64,000 bases of DNA, taken from assembly GCA_000719105.1 (NCBI GenBank), contig JODX01000003.1, positions 1 to 64,000 on the forward strand, written 5' to 3'. Both the position numbers and the translations under genes were made by a program. This document shows, piece after piece, positions 9,758 to 18,387 of this stretch. Source of the DNA: Streptomyces sclerotialus (GTDB lineage Bacteria; Actinomycetota; Actinomycetes; Streptomycetales; Streptomycetaceae). The notes below the pieces were generated by a model, which saw nothing but the letters and a program-made list of their open reading frames with translations, was not told the origin of the DNA and searched no databases. Positions within the stretch are counted from its first letter, which is position 1; each line of letters begins with the position of its first letter.

Positions 9758-10213
9758 ATGATGGACAACGCCGCCGTACCGCCCCGTGCCGCCGCGCCCG
9801 GGCCCCGCCGCCGTGACCGCCACGGCAGGGGCATGCGCGGTCCCGTCGCGCCGCCCCAGGTGCCCCTCTCGGCGAGCCGCGCCGAGGTGTTCGCGGATCT
9901 GGTGCAGGACTCCGTGGAGCGTCTGGAGCGGCGCTGGACGCAGCTCGCCGACATCGACTTCCTGGTCCTCGAAGTGCCCCGCCTGGACGGTCCGGGCAGT
10001 GCCTGGAACGACGAGGCGGTTCCCCTCGGCGGCACGATCCCGGCCCATGAGGGCCGCCGCGCGCGTGTCGTGGTCTACCGCCGCCCGGTCGAGATCCGCA
10101 CCAAGGGCCGCGAGGAGCGGGCCGCACTCGTCCACGAGATCGTGGTGGAGCAGGTCGCCGAACTCCTGGGTCTCACCCCGGAGACGGTCGATCCCCGCTA
10201 CGGCGAGGACTGA
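9758..10213 (+). CDS. Metallopeptidase (zincin-like, PF06262) family protein with degenerate motif
   Basis: 151 residues. The C-terminal two thirds match the minimal zincin family, with RVVVYRRPVEIRTKGREE then LVHEIVVEQVAELLGLTPETVDPRYG. Relatives carry HExxH here, but this protein has H126-E127 followed by IVV, so the second metal histidine is missing. The N-terminal 35 residues are basic and probably disordered. It starts at the ATG at 9758 (a second ATG follows at once). Divergent from the DUF3499 gene, matching the Rv3258c/Rv3259 pair. Confidence 0.82.
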   Translation: MMDNAAVPPRAAAPGPRRRDRHGRGMRGPVAPPQVPLSASRAEVFADLVQDSVERLERRWTQLADIDFLVLEVPRLDGPGSAWNDEAVPLGGTIPAHEGRRARVVVYRRPVEIRTKGREERAALVHEIVVEQVAELLGLTPETVDPRYGED

Positions 10214-10226
10214 GTCACCACGGCAA

Positions 10227-10264
10227 GGCGCCCCGCCCGGCGTGGTGTTGCCGGACGGGGCGCC
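10227..10264. terminator. Bidirectional terminator hairpin
   Basis: GGCGCCCCGCCCGG (10227-10240) pairs with 10251-10264 with one mismatch and a 10-nt loop. It lies between the convergent zincin-like and DUF5719 genes. Confidence 0.75.
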
Positions 10265-10306
10265 CCAACCCTGTGACCAGGGACCCACGTTGACCTCTCC
10301 CGGGCC

Positions 10307-11824
10307 CTACCGCAGCAGCACCGACAGATCCTGCTCCGCCTCCGGTACCGCCACGGTCCCCCGGTCGTCCGGCAGCGTCTGCACGGTGAAGCCCGCGCCG
10401 CCGTCGGTGCCCGCCTCCAGCGTGCGGGACGCGTAGACGGGACCCCCGGAGACCGGCTCGACCGTCAGCGCGTACGTGCCCTTCAGGCCGCTCGGAACGG
10501 GCACGTCCACGTTCTGGGTCGTACCGCCCTTGATCTTGTAGGTCTTCGACACCGCCGTGCCGCCCCCGCTGCCCGCCGACGCGGTGACCTTGACCTCGGC
10601 GGCGCCCTCGGGGGCCGTCACGGCGAGCGTGGTGCCCTTGGCGCGGTTGTCCGCGACCGACGCGCGCGTGTCCACCGGCCGGGTCGCCGGGACGAACGCC
10701 GTCTCCTTGCCGTCGCCCTTGCCGCGCACCACCCGCACGGCGGCGACCACGGGCACCGACGTGTCCGTCGGGGTCAGCACCAGCGACCCGGCTTCGCCCC
10801 GGGTGACGTCGCCCAGGTCGACCGCGGCCGTCATGCCGGCCTTCACGTGCAGCGTCTCGTTGCCCGCCGGGGTGATCAGACCCGTGGGCGACGCCAGGCG
10901 GACCTTCAGGTCGGCGTCCCTGTCCCCCGGTACGAAGGCGATCAGCCGCACCTCGGCGGCGTCCTCGGGGATGCCCGGCAGCACCAGGCTGCCCGCCGGG
11001 TCGGCCGCCGCCGCCAGCCAGTCGCCGCCCAGCTTGTCGTCCAGCGCCTGCACGGCCGCCGCCACCCGGCCGCTGCGCACGCTGACGTGCACGGTCAGGT
11101 CCGTCTCCGACGCGTCCGTGAGCGTGGGCAGCAGCACCGGCTCGCTGGAGCGCGGCTGGACCGTGACGCCCTCCTCCGCGGTCGTCTTCAGCGCCCCGTC
11201 CTTGCCGTACAGCTCGATGTCGACGACGGCGGCGGAGTCGTCCGGGTTGGTCAGGTGGACGTAGTCGGTGCGGTCCCCGGTCGTGCTCGCGCCGGGGAAC
11301 CAGAACTCGGTGTCCGGCGCGGTGCAGTTGGTGCCGAGCAGACCGCGCCCGTTGCCCGCGTCGACCTCGGTGGTCTGCTGGACCGTCCAGCCGGGCGCGA
11401 ACCTGCCCTCGGCGGTGCCGATGAGAGCGGGCGACTCGCCGCCGTCGGCGGTACCGGTGACCGGCTTGCCGGGCTCCTTGGCCGCCAGGACGGGCTTGGC
11501 GGACTGCTTCTGCTTCTTGCTCCCGGAGTCCTCGTCGCCGCCGTCCGCGCCCTCCGTGTCCGTCTCCCCGTCCACGGCCACCAGCGAGGCCTCCCCGCTG
11601 TCCCCGGCGTCCTCGACGACGGGCGTGAAGGACGTGTACGCGGTCTCCGCGAGGTCCGAGGTGCTCGGCTGCGGGCAGAGCAGGCTCGTGCGCTCCACGG
11701 GCAGTCGGGCGGCCGCCTTGGCGGTGGTCCCGCCGGAGGCGCCGGGCGCGGCGATCGCGGCGAACCCGGTGACGGCGGCGAGCGCGGCCGTGCCGGCGAT
11801 CAGGGACAGGGTCGTGCGGTTCAC
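10307..11824 (-). CDS. DUF5719 family secreted/membrane-anchored protein
   Basis: 505 residues with an N-terminal signal segment (about 5-30) and an extracytoplasmic body of beta-rich repeats (such as DYVHLTNPDDSAAVVDIELYG). A low-complexity acidic linker lies around residues 75-105 (DGETDTEGADGGDEDSGS). I recognise it as the actinobacterial DUF5719 family, whose function is unknown. Its ATG overlaps the stop of the upstream giant glycosyltransferase by 4 bases (ATGA), so the two are translationally coupled, and this protein may be an exported partner of that enzyme. Confidence 0.85.
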   Translation of the reverse strand: MNRTTLSLIAGTAALAAVTGFAAIAAPGASGGTTAKAAARLPVERTSLLCPQPSTSDLAETAYTSFTPVVEDAGDSGEASLVAVDGETDTEGADGGDEDSGSKKQKQSAKPVLAAKEPGKPVTGTADGGESPALIGTAEGRFAPGWTVQQTTEVDAGNGRGLLGTNCTAPDTEFWFPGASTTGDRTDYVHLTNPDDSAAVVDIELYGKDGALKTTAEEGVTVQPRSSEPVLLPTLTDASETDLTVHVSVRSGRVAAAVQALDDKLGGDWLAAAADPAGSLVLPGIPEDAAEVRLIAFVPGDRDADLKVRLASPTGLITPAGNETLHVKAGMTAAVDLGDVTRGEAGSLVLTPTDTSVPVVAAVRVVRGKGDGKETAFVPATRPVDTRASVADNRAKGTTLAVTAPEGAAEVKVTASAGSGGGTAVSKTYKIKGGTTQNVDVPVPSGLKGTYALTVEPVSGGPVYASRTLEAGTDGGAGFTVQTLPDDRGTVAVPEAEQDLSVLLR

Positions 11825-14800
11825 TGCCGGCCTCCGTCGGGGCGCTCGCTGTCGGTCCGGTGCGACGGGTCGTACGGCGCCTCGTAGCCCTGGCCGTACG
11901 TCTGGTCGTAGCCCCCGGCCGCTCCGGTCGCCCCGGTCGTGTCTCCGTAGGCGTACGGGTCGTATTGGCCGCCCTGGTAGGGGTCCGCCCGGTACGGCTG
12001 CTGGTACGCGTCCGCCGGGTACTGCTGGGCCTGCTGGTACGGATCATTCCCGTAGGCGCCGTACTCGGTGCCCGCGTACCCCTGGGTGTCCCACGCGCCG
12101 TACTCCTGCTGCTGCGGGACGGCGGCCGGTTCCGGGGCCTCCCCCGCGGGGGGCTGCGGGCCGGCGTCGGCCGCCTGTCCGGCCTCCGCGCGCGCGGCCT
12201 CGGCCTGTTCGGCCTCGGCCTGGGCGCGCAGCCGGCGGGCGCGGCGGCCGTCGCCGGTGATGTCCTGGGCGGGGACGACGGGCTCCTCGGGGAGGTCGTC
12301 GTCGACGTCCCGGCGGCGGCCCGGCAGCGCGAGCACCACGAGGACGACCGCGAGCGCGCCCTGGGCCCACAGCCAGCCGGTGTGGCTCATCGGGCTCTCG
12401 AACGTGACGTCCAGCCTCCCGCCGCCCGCGGGCAGCTTGAAGCCCTGGGCCCAGCCGTCGACCGTGACCCGGGTGAGGGCCTTGCCGTCGAGGGTGGCGG
12501 TCCAGCCCTCGTCGGCGGTGTCGGCGAGACGCAGGACGCGGCCCGCGGCGCCCTCGGGGAGTTCGGTGTGGATCTCGACGGGGCCGGCCGCGACGGGCTG
12601 CGGTTCGCCGCCGGAGGCGGGGACGACGGTGGCGCGGGCCACCTGCCGGTCCACGCGCCACAGGGCGCCGCCGTCCTGCTGGCTGAGCCGGGACAGACCC
12701 GGCGTCGCGTCCAGGACACGGCTGACCTCGCGGGGCGCCCCCTGGTCGACGAGGACGTAGCGCACGGCGAAGCCGCCGAGTTCGTCGGCCTGGTCGGCGC
12801 CGGAGCCCGCCACGAGGTTGGCGACGACCTTGTCGAGCCGCTCGTTGTCGCCGGCCGCCGCGGCGATCTCGGCGTCGCCGAGGCGGGCGCCGGAGCCGCG
12901 GACGAGGGTGTAGCCGACCTCGGCGGTGGAGTCGCTGTCGAGGACCAGGGTGCGGGCCTGGTCGCGGGTGCCGCTCTCCTCGGCGACGAACGCCGGCACC
13001 TGCACGGGGTCGCGTCGCTCCAGGGGCCCGTCGGCACCACCGATCATCCAGTTGGCGGCGGCCAGCAGCGGGCCGACGGCCGCGGCGAGCGCTATGAGGG
13101 CGGCCACCGGCTGGCGCCAGCCGAAGCTCTGCTCGGCCACGCGCGCGCGTGCCCCGTCGGCACCGAGCGCCGCGGCGGCCAGCAGGGCGAGGCCGTAGAC
13201 GAGGGTGGCGGGTCCGGCCCACGCGGAGCCGTTGGACAGGACCGCGAGGACGAGCGCCACCAGGGCGGCGGCCCAGGCCGTCCGGACGGCCGGCTGCCGC
13301 TCGGAGCGCAGCAGGGCGGCCAGCGCCGCCAGCACGATGCCGATGAGCAGCAGCCCGCTGACGGTGCCGGGCCCGCCCGGGGAGATGCCGAGCAGGTCGG
13401 TGGCGGAGGCCGCGCCCGCGCCGTACGCGAGGCCGGCCTCCTGGAAGAAGCCGGACGGCAGCAGCGTCAGCGACCAGGGCGCGAGAACCAGCAGCGGGGT
13501 GCCGAGCTGGGCCAGGAAGCGCAGACCGTAGGCGGGGATGTCCCGGCGCCGCAGGACGAGTACGCCCAGGCCGAGGACCAGGGCTATCGGCCACACGATC
13601 GGCGTGAAGGCGGTGGCGACGGTCAGCAGCAGGGCGTACGCCCAGGTGGCCCGCCAGCTCCCGCGCGCGCCCGAGGCGTTCGCGAGCCCACTGGCCGCGA
13701 CCCCCGCGCGCGCGATCAGCGGGAGCAGGACCGCGAGGACGGCGGTGCCGATGCGGCCGCCCGCGAGCGCGCCGGTGACGGCGGGCAGGAAGGCGTACGC
13801 GACGGCCGCCCACGCGCGCAGCAGCCGCGAGGGGACGAGGGGCCGGGAGGCGAAGTAGGCGGTGATTCCGGCGAGCGGCACGGAGGCCACCAGCAGCACG
13901 GTGACCGCGAGTCCGGTGGAGCCCAGCAGCAACGAGGCGAGCGCGGCGACGAGCGCGAGGTACGGCGGCGCGGACTCGGTGCCGCCCGCGCCGACCGTGT
14001 GCCAGGCGTCGAGGTAGCGCGACCACAGCTCGCCGGAGTCGGCGGGCGCGGGCAGCAGCGTGCCGCCCGCCAGCGCCCCGCTGCCGAGCAGGTTCCGGCA
14101 GGCGACCAAGGAGACCAGCAGCAGGACGGCGAAGAGCACGGGCCCGGGCCTGCGGGCGATGCGCTTGAGCCGGGCGAACTGCTCGACCTGCAGGAAGTCG
14201 GCGTCGTCACCGCCGGGCCCGGACTCGACCGCGCCGCCGTGCCGGCCGGCCGCGGAGGTCTCGGGGTCGGAGCGGCCCACCAGATTGCCGGCGACCTGTT
14301 CGACGGTGGCCCGCACGGTCGCGCCGGGCGGCGGGAACAGGGCGCGCAGCTCGCCCTTGTCGAGCTGTGACCGGCCGCGTCCACGGCGGCCCGCCAGGAT
14401 CCGCTCCGGGCGCAGCAGGGTTCCCAGGAGACCGCGGATCTCGTCGACGGCCTGTCCGGGGACCTTGCCGACGAGGTAGGCGAGGGTCCGCAGGAGCGTG
14501 CCGAGCACGAGTCGCACCAGTACCCACGGCAGTGCCGCCGCGCGCGTGTTGACGAGCAGCGTGTAGACGGCGCCCGCCTTGTCGACCATGTGCGGGGAGG
14601 CGGCGTTGCGGCCGGCGCAGTCGACGGTGCGGCGCTCGCGGGAGGCCGCCTCCGCGTGCCGTACGACCGCTTCGGGGGCGACGAGGACGCGGTGCCCGGC
14701 GGCCGTGGCGCGCCAGCACAGGTCGATGTCGTCACGCATGAGGGGCAGCCGCCGGTCGAAGCCGCCGAGCTCCTCGTAGACGTCGCGGCGGATCAGCATG

Positions 14801-15555
14801 CCGGCGGTGGACACGGCGAGCGTGGGCCGTACGTGGTCGTGCTGGCCCTGGTCCTGCTCGCGGCGGTCCAGTCCGGTCCAGCGGCGGCCGGAGTTGGCGA
14901 TGGTGACGCCGACCTCCAGCAGCTGGCGGCGGTCGTACCAGCCGCGCAGCTTGGGGCCGACGACGGCGACGTCGTCCCGGCCGAGCTCGTGCTCGTTCTC
15001 GACGACCCTCAGCAGTTCGGCGAGCGCGTCCGGTTCGGGGGCGCAGTCGTCGTGCAGCAGCCACAGCCACTGCACGGGCTCGCCGTGGGGCAGCTCCGGC
15101 ATGTCGTACGTGTCGTCGCGCCAGGTCCGGGTCACGGGGTCCCAGCCGCTGGGGCGCTTGAGGTACGGCAGTTCCTCCGGGGTGAGCACACCGGCGGAGC
15201 GGGTCGCCTCGTCGACGGCCTGCCCGAAACCGGTGCGCCGGGCGAGGTGCAGGACCCGGTCGTCGCCGAGGGCGTCGGTGAGCAGCCCGGCGGAGTCGTC
15301 GGCGCTGCCGGTGTCGGCCGCCAGGGCGTTCTGGACGGGGCGTTCCTGGCCGAGCAGCCCGGCGAGCGCGTCGGGCAGCCAGCGGGCGCCGTCGTGGGCG
15401 ACGAGCACCGCGGTGACCACGTGGCGCGGGAACTCAGGGGGGCGGGTCGGGTCGAACACCGCCCGACTGGTCGGGCCGAACGCCGCCTGGCGGGTCGGGT
15501 CGAACGCCCCTGTGGCAGCGTCGTGGTGGGCTGCCGTGTGACTGTGCACGGACAT
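11821..15555 (-). CDS. Large membrane glycosyltransferase (GT2 domain plus multi-helix membrane region)
   Basis: 1244 residues. Residues about 45-330 form a GT-A type family 2 glycosyltransferase: VTAVLVAHDGARWLPDAL, WLWLLHDDCAPEPDAL (acidic metal-binding region), and GGFDRRLPLMRDDIDLCWRA. After that come a dozen or so membrane helices to about residue 1090 with extracytoplasmic loops, then a charged linker and a final 120 residues rich in Gln, Tyr, Pro and Gly. The architecture suggests transfer of sugars from a nucleotide or lipid donor onto a wall polymer. It begins at ATG 15555 downstream of whiB, separated by a terminator, and is coupled to the DUF5719 gene. Substrate unknown. Confidence 0.88.
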   Translation of the reverse strand: MSVHSHTAAHHDAATGAFDPTRQAAFGPTSRAVFDPTRPPEFPRHVVTAVLVAHDGARWLPDALAGLLGQERPVQNALAADTGSADDSAGLLTDALGDDRVLHLARRTGFGQAVDEATRSAGVLTPEELPYLKRPSGWDPVTRTWRDDTYDMPELPHGEPVQWLWLLHDDCAPEPDALAELLRVVENEHELGRDDVAVVGPKLRGWYDRRQLLEVGVTIANSGRRWTGLDRREQDQGQHDHVRPTLAVSTAGMLIRRDVYEELGGFDRRLPLMRDDIDLCWRATAAGHRVLVAPEAVVRHAEAASRERRTVDCAGRNAASPHMVDKAGAVYTLLVNTRAAALPWVLVRLVLGTLLRTLAYLVGKVPGQAVDEIRGLLGTLLRPERILAGRRGRGRSQLDKGELRALFPPPGATVRATVEQVAGNLVGRSDPETSAAGRHGGAVESGPGGDDADFLQVEQFARLKRIARRPGPVLFAVLLLVSLVACRNLLGSGALAGGTLLPAPADSGELWSRYLDAWHTVGAGGTESAPPYLALVAALASLLLGSTGLAVTVLLVASVPLAGITAYFASRPLVPSRLLRAWAAVAYAFLPAVTGALAGGRIGTAVLAVLLPLIARAGVAASGLANASGARGSWRATWAYALLLTVATAFTPIVWPIALVLGLGVLVLRRRDIPAYGLRFLAQLGTPLLVLAPWSLTLLPSGFFQEAGLAYGAGAASATDLLGISPGGPGTVSGLLLIGIVLAALAALLRSERQPAVRTAWAAALVALVLAVLSNGSAWAGPATLVYGLALLAAAALGADGARARVAEQSFGWRQPVAALIALAAAVGPLLAAANWMIGGADGPLERRDPVQVPAFVAEESGTRDQARTLVLDSDSTAEVGYTLVRGSGARLGDAEIAAAAGDNERLDKVVANLVAGSGADQADELGGFAVRYVLVDQGAPREVSRVLDATPGLSRLSQQDGGALWRVDRQVARATVVPASGGEPQPVAAGPVEIHTELPEGAAGRVLRLADTADEGWTATLDGKALTRVTVDGWAQGFKLPAGGGRLDVTFESPMSHTGWLWAQGALAVVLVVLALPGRRRDVDDDLPEEPVVPAQDITGDGRRARRLRAQAEAEQAEAARAEAGQAADAGPQPPAGEAPEPAAVPQQQEYGAWDTQGYAGTEYGAYGNDPYQQAQQYPADAYQQPYRADPYQGGQYDPYAYGDTTGATGAAGGYDQTYGQGYEAPYDPSHRTDSERPDGGRQ

Positions 15556-15658
15556 CGAGGTACGGGCCCCGGTTCGGTGGACTGCGGTAAACGTCCGCGT
15601 CCACGGGGGACAGCGGGACGTCTCGGACGAGCGACCACACTAACGGCTGGGCAGCAAA

Positions 15659-15697
15659 CGGCCCGCCGCCTGTGGACAACCCAGGTGCGGCGGGCCG
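15659..15697 (-). terminator. Terminator downstream of whiB
   Basis: CGGCCCGCCGC at 15659-15669 pairs perfectly with 15687-15697 (11 bp, 17-nt loop that can itself form CTG/CAG pairs). It lies between whiB and the giant glycosyltransferase gene on the minus strand. Confidence 0.75.
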
Positions 15698-15800
15698 GTC
15701 GTTACGTAAGGGTGTGTGCGGTTTGGTCGGCGGCACGCGCGCGTGATTGCTTGTCCGGTTCCCGATGCCCCGCCCGCTGTCGTGCAGGGGCTCCGTCTCT

Positions 15801-16064
15801 TCAGACGGCGGCCTTCTTGAGGCGGCGGCGCTCGCGCTCCGAGAGACCGCCCCAGATGCCGAACCGCTCGTCGTTGGCGAGCGCGTACTCGAGGCACTCC
15901 GAGCGGACCTCACACGCGAGGCAGACCTTCTTGGCCTCCCTGGTGGAGCCGCCCTTCTCGGGGAAGAAGGACTCGGGATCGGTCTGGGCGCACAGCGCGC
16001 GCTCCTGCCAGCCGAGTTCTTCGTCCGCGTCGTCGACCAGCAGTTGCTGCACGAGCTCGGTCAT
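15801..16064 (-). CDS. whiB: WhiB family [4Fe-4S] transcriptional regulator, sporulation protein WhiB
   Basis: 87 residues. The four cluster cysteines are C25, C48, C51 and C57, followed by the GIWGG turn and a basic C-terminal tail RERRRLKK for DNA contact. In Streptomyces WhiB works with WhiA to switch aerial hyphae into sporulation septation; the mycobacterial ortholog is WhmD/WhiB2. The protein begins MTELVQQLLVDDADEELGW, which I recognise as the Streptomyces developmental WhiB. It starts at ATG 16064, about 65 nt downstream of a clear promoter, and forms a single-gene unit ending at a hairpin. Confidence 0.96.
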   Translation of the reverse strand: MTELVQQLLVDDADEELGWQERALCAQTDPESFFPEKGGSTREAKKVCLACEVRSECLEYALANDERFGIWGGLSERERRRLKKAAV

Positions 16065-16136
16065 GTGCGCCCCTCGTCTGTCTTTCGCGTCCCCGTGGTG
16101 TTGCCGTACCGATTTCGGCTGAACGACACGAGTGAA

Positions 16137-16166
16137 ATTACAAGTGTGCTGCTACGGGCGAGTCAA
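16137..16166 (-). promoter_or_regulatory. whiB promoter
   Basis: On the minus strand TTGACT (16166-16161) and TGTAAT (16142-16137) are separated by 18 bases, close to the vegetative sigma consensus. Transcription would start near 16130, giving a leader of about 65 nt before the whiB ATG. Confidence 0.6.
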
Positions 16167-16479
16167 GCCGAGATCTGCTATTGAGCCCCTTATTCACTCT
16201 GCGGAACCAAGGCCGAGCGGAAAGTGTTCAAATCGCCATAAACCCTGACAGCGAGCGGGGCCGCTGAGCGCATCTTCCTCCCCTACGAGCAAGGACGCTC
16301 AAAGGTTCGATCTCGTTGCGGCGCGAACACCGAAGCGACCATGATCACGTTTGGACCGCCGCTCGCCTGGGGTTCTGTGCCCGGTGGACGCCATGTGTCC
16401 CGCGAACCCCGTGAGCAAACCTTTCATCTGACCGGTGGCCCGGATGAGGTGAAACACGTCCCATCCACAGGAGTGCGAG
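16167..16479. other. Gene-free part of the whiB / cysteine dioxygenase interval
   Basis: About 310 bases of comparatively AT-rich divergent regulatory DNA upstream of the two promoters. An open frame on the minus strand crosses it but has no family features or ribosome site. I see no RNA gene. Confidence 0.4.
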
Positions 16480-16508
16480 TTGACAGCCGAGGTGTGAACC
16501 GCTGTCCT
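16480..16508 (+). promoter_or_regulatory. Promoter of a leaderless cysteine-rich leader ORF
   Basis: A perfect TTGACA (16480-16485) is followed after 17 bases by TGTCCT (16503-16508), which keeps the T--nnn--T pattern. A start 7-8 bases downstream would fall at or next to the A of the ATG at 16516, so the transcript would be leaderless. Confidence 0.6.
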
Positions 16509-16515
16509 TGTGGGC

Positions 16516-16608
16516 ATGCTCGCGAACTTGGCACTCACCACGACCCGCCCCGCCGGGTCCCTCGGTGCTGCCCGCGCTCGCTGTAGCTGTTGCTGTTCCG
16601 GCTGTTGA
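16516..16608 (+). CDS. Poly-cysteine leader peptide (probable leaderless attenuator ORF)
   Basis: A 30-codon ORF starting MLANLALTTTRP and ending RCSCCCSGC. Five of the last eight residues are cysteine and four of the five codons are TGT, which is rare in such GC-rich DNA. The ATG coincides with the predicted transcription start, leaving no room for a ribosome site. Short leaderless poly-cysteine ORFs in mycobacteria are known to act as cysteine-responsive attenuators of the downstream gene (published for M. smegmatis), and the arrangement here matches. Bases 16556-16565, inside the ORF, are complementary to the ribosome-binding region of cysteine dioxygenase. The peptide itself probably has no function beyond being translated. 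Confidence 0.75.
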   Translation: MLANLALTTTRPAGSLGAARARCSCCCSGC

Positions 16609-16797
16609 GCTGATCGCTCCGGCCTTTCCGCGCCCCTGGCTCCGGCCCCGTCCGCCCGTACCCGGGACGGACGCCCCGCCGACGCCCCGTCCGTCCGGTC
16701 GGACACGGCACCCGTGGACCCGGCCGCGCCCGTGACCCGGCCGCCGCCGACGACGACGGCCCGCCACCTCTCCCCCCGACTCTGCTGCCGAGGGACC
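16556..16797 (+). promoter_or_regulatory. Long-range pairing that can mask the cysteine dioxygenase ribosome site
   Basis: GGTCCCTCGG at 16556-16565 is an exact reverse complement of CCGAGGGACC at 16788-16797, and two G-U pairs can extend it. The second segment contains GAGGGA, the only plausible ribosome-binding site of the gene starting at 16808. The first segment lies in the leader ORF 16 bases before the cysteine codons. This is the element arrangement expected for translation attenuation by a stalled ribosome. Short GTCCG/CGGAC stems occur between the two segments. Confidence 0.6.
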
Positions 16798-16807
16798 ACC
16801 TCACTCC

Positions 16808-17323
16808 ATGAACAGCGACAGCGACCTCCAGATCGCCGGCGACATCCTCGAAGTCCCGCACCTCCTCCAGGCCCCGCGCGAGCACCCGGTCACCGTGGCC
16901 GAGTTCGCCGGGCTCGCCCGCTCCCTCGCCGCCGAGCGCGACCGGTGGGAGCACCTCGTCCGGTACGACGCGACCTCGCGCTGGTACCACCGGCTGCGCA
17001 CGGGACCCGGCTACGAGGTCTGGCTGCTGTCCTGGGTGCCCGGCCAGGGCAGCGGGTTCCACGACCACGGCCCCTCCTCCGGTGTGCTGACCGTTCTCGA
17101 CGGTGCGCTGACCGAACGGACCGAGCGGGGCGTGCGCGTGCTGCACGCCGGAGCGCAGCGGGTGTTCGCGCCGGGGTATGCGCACGAGGTCGTCAACGAC
17201 ACGCTCGAACCGGCGGTCAGTCTGCACGTCTACTACCCGGGGTTGACGGAGATGCCGATGCTCCGGGCCGGGACCGATGCGACCGGAAGGGCACCGCTGG
17301 CCGCCGCCTGCTCGGCGCAGTGA
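16808..17323 (+). CDS. Cysteine dioxygenase family protein
   Basis: 171-residue cupin that would oxidise the thiol of L-cysteine to cysteine sulfinate with O2 and non-haem iron. Iron ligands are visible as H85, H87 (FHDHGPSSG) and H126 (YAHEVVND). RWYHRLRTGPGYEVWLLSW precedes them as in bacterial CDOs. A related thiol dioxygenase activity, for example on mercaptopropionate, cannot be excluded. ATG 16808 has a weak, distant ribosome site (GAGGGA, 12 bases away). The gene is preceded by a poly-cysteine leader ORF, which implies control by cysteine supply, and is followed by fbiA after 68 bases. Confidence 0.9.
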   Translation: MNSDSDLQIAGDILEVPHLLQAPREHPVTVAEFAGLARSLAAERDRWEHLVRYDATSRWYHRLRTGPGYEVWLLSWVPGQGSGFHDHGPSSGVLTVLDGALTERTERGVRVLHAGAQRVFAPGYAHEVVNDTLEPAVSLHVYYPGLTEMPMLRAGTDATGRAPLAAACSAQ

Positions 17324-17391
17324 CTCGAGGGGTCCCCTCGCCCGGCCACCACCCCTCAACGGGCCGGCCCGGCGGCTGACAGACTGTTCCC

Positions 17392-18387
17392 ATGCGCATT
17401 GTGGTTCTGGCAGGCGGCATCGGTGGTGCCCGGTTCCTGCGCGGTCTGAAGCGGGCCGTGCCGGACGCCGACATCACGGTCATCGGCAACACCGGCGACG
17501 ACATCCATCTCTTCGGGCTGAAGGTCTGCCCGGACCTCGACACGGTGATGTACACGCTCGGCGGCGGCATCGACGAGGAACAGGGGTGGGGCCGCGCCGA
17601 GGAGACCTTCCACGTCAAGGAGGAGCTCGCGGCCTACGGCGTGGGACCGGAGTGGTTCGGGCTCGGCGACCGGGACTTCGCCACTCACATCGTGCGCACC
17701 CAGATGCTGAACGCGGGCTTCCCGCTGAGCGCCGTCACCGAGGCGCTGTGCGACCGGTGGCAGCCCGGGGTGCGGCTGATCCCGATGTCCGACGACCGGA
17801 TCGAGACGCACGTCGCGGTCACGCTGCCCGGCGGCGACGGCGGGGACGGCTCCGCCGCGGGCTCCGGTGAGCGCAAGGCCGTCCACTTCCAGGAGTACTG
17901 GGTGCGGCTGCGCGCCTCCGTGCCGGCCGAGGCGATCGTGCCGGTCGGCGCCGAGCAGGCGAAGCCCGCGCCGGGGGTCCTGGAGGCCATCGCCGCGGCG
18001 GACGTGATCCTCTTCCCGCCGTCCAACCCGGTCGTCTCCATCGGCACCATCCTGGCCGTCCCCGGCATCCGCGAGGCGATCGCCGACGCCGGGGTGCCGG
18101 TCGTCGGCCTCTCCCCCATCGTCGGGGACGCGCCCGTGCGCGGCATGGCGGACAAGGTGCTCGCCGCCGTCGGTGTCGAGTCCACGGCCGCGGCGGTCGC
18201 CGAGCACTACGGGTCGGGGCTGCTCGACGGCTGGCTGGTCGACACGGTGGACGCGGGCACGGTGGAGCGCGTCGAGGCCGCCGGGATCCGCTGCCGGGCC
18301 GTCCCGCTGATGATGACGGACGTGGACGCGGCGGCCCGGATGGCGCAGGAGGCGCTGGCACTGGCGGAGGAGGTGCGGGGCGCTTGA
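17392..18387 (+). CDS. fbiA: 2-phospho-L-lactate transferase (coenzyme F420 biosynthesis)
   Basis: 331 residues of the CofD/FbiA family. The enzyme joins the phosphoenolpyruvyl or lactyl-phosphate moiety from a guanosine-diphosphate donor to the deazaflavin Fo, making (dehydro-)F420-0. The N-terminus [19 protein letters not shown] is the nucleotide-binding motif. [31 protein letters not shown] and [14 protein letters not shown] are family blocks. It overlaps the start of fbiB by 4 bases and follows the whiB locus just as Rv3261 does in M. tuberculosis. Confidence 0.96.
   Translation: MRIVVLAGGIGGARFLRGLKRAVPDADITVIGNTGDDIHLFGLKVCPDLDTVMYTLGGGIDEEQGWGRAEETFHVKEELAAYGVGPEWFGLGDRDFATHIVRTQMLNAGFPLSAVTEALCDRWQPGVRLIPMSDDRIETHVAVTLPGGDGGDGSAAGSGERKAVHFQEYWVRLRASVPAEAIVPVGAEQAKPAPGVLEAIAAADVILFPPSNPVVSIGTILAVPGIREAIADAGVPVVGLSPIVGDAPVRGMADKVLAAVGVESTAAAVAEHYGSGLLDGWLVDTVDAGTVERVEAAGIRCRAVPLMMTDVDAAARMAQEALALAEEVRGA

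Noticed and set aside
12044..14026. Very long antisense open frames over the giant glycosyltransferase and elsewhere
   Set aside because: They are Arg/Gly/Pro-rich products of high-GC codon bias in the opposite frame, with no domains or ribosome sites.
16493..16586. Alternative frame in the same leader with CPC and CC residues, starting at GTG 16493
   Set aside because: It starts before the predicted transcription start, and its cysteines are scattered; the frame at 16516 has the dense terminal TGT cluster.
16299..16799. 166-codon open frame on the minus strand across the cysteine dioxygenase leader
   Set aside because: No family features or ribosome site, and it overlaps the better supported leader ORF and promoter.
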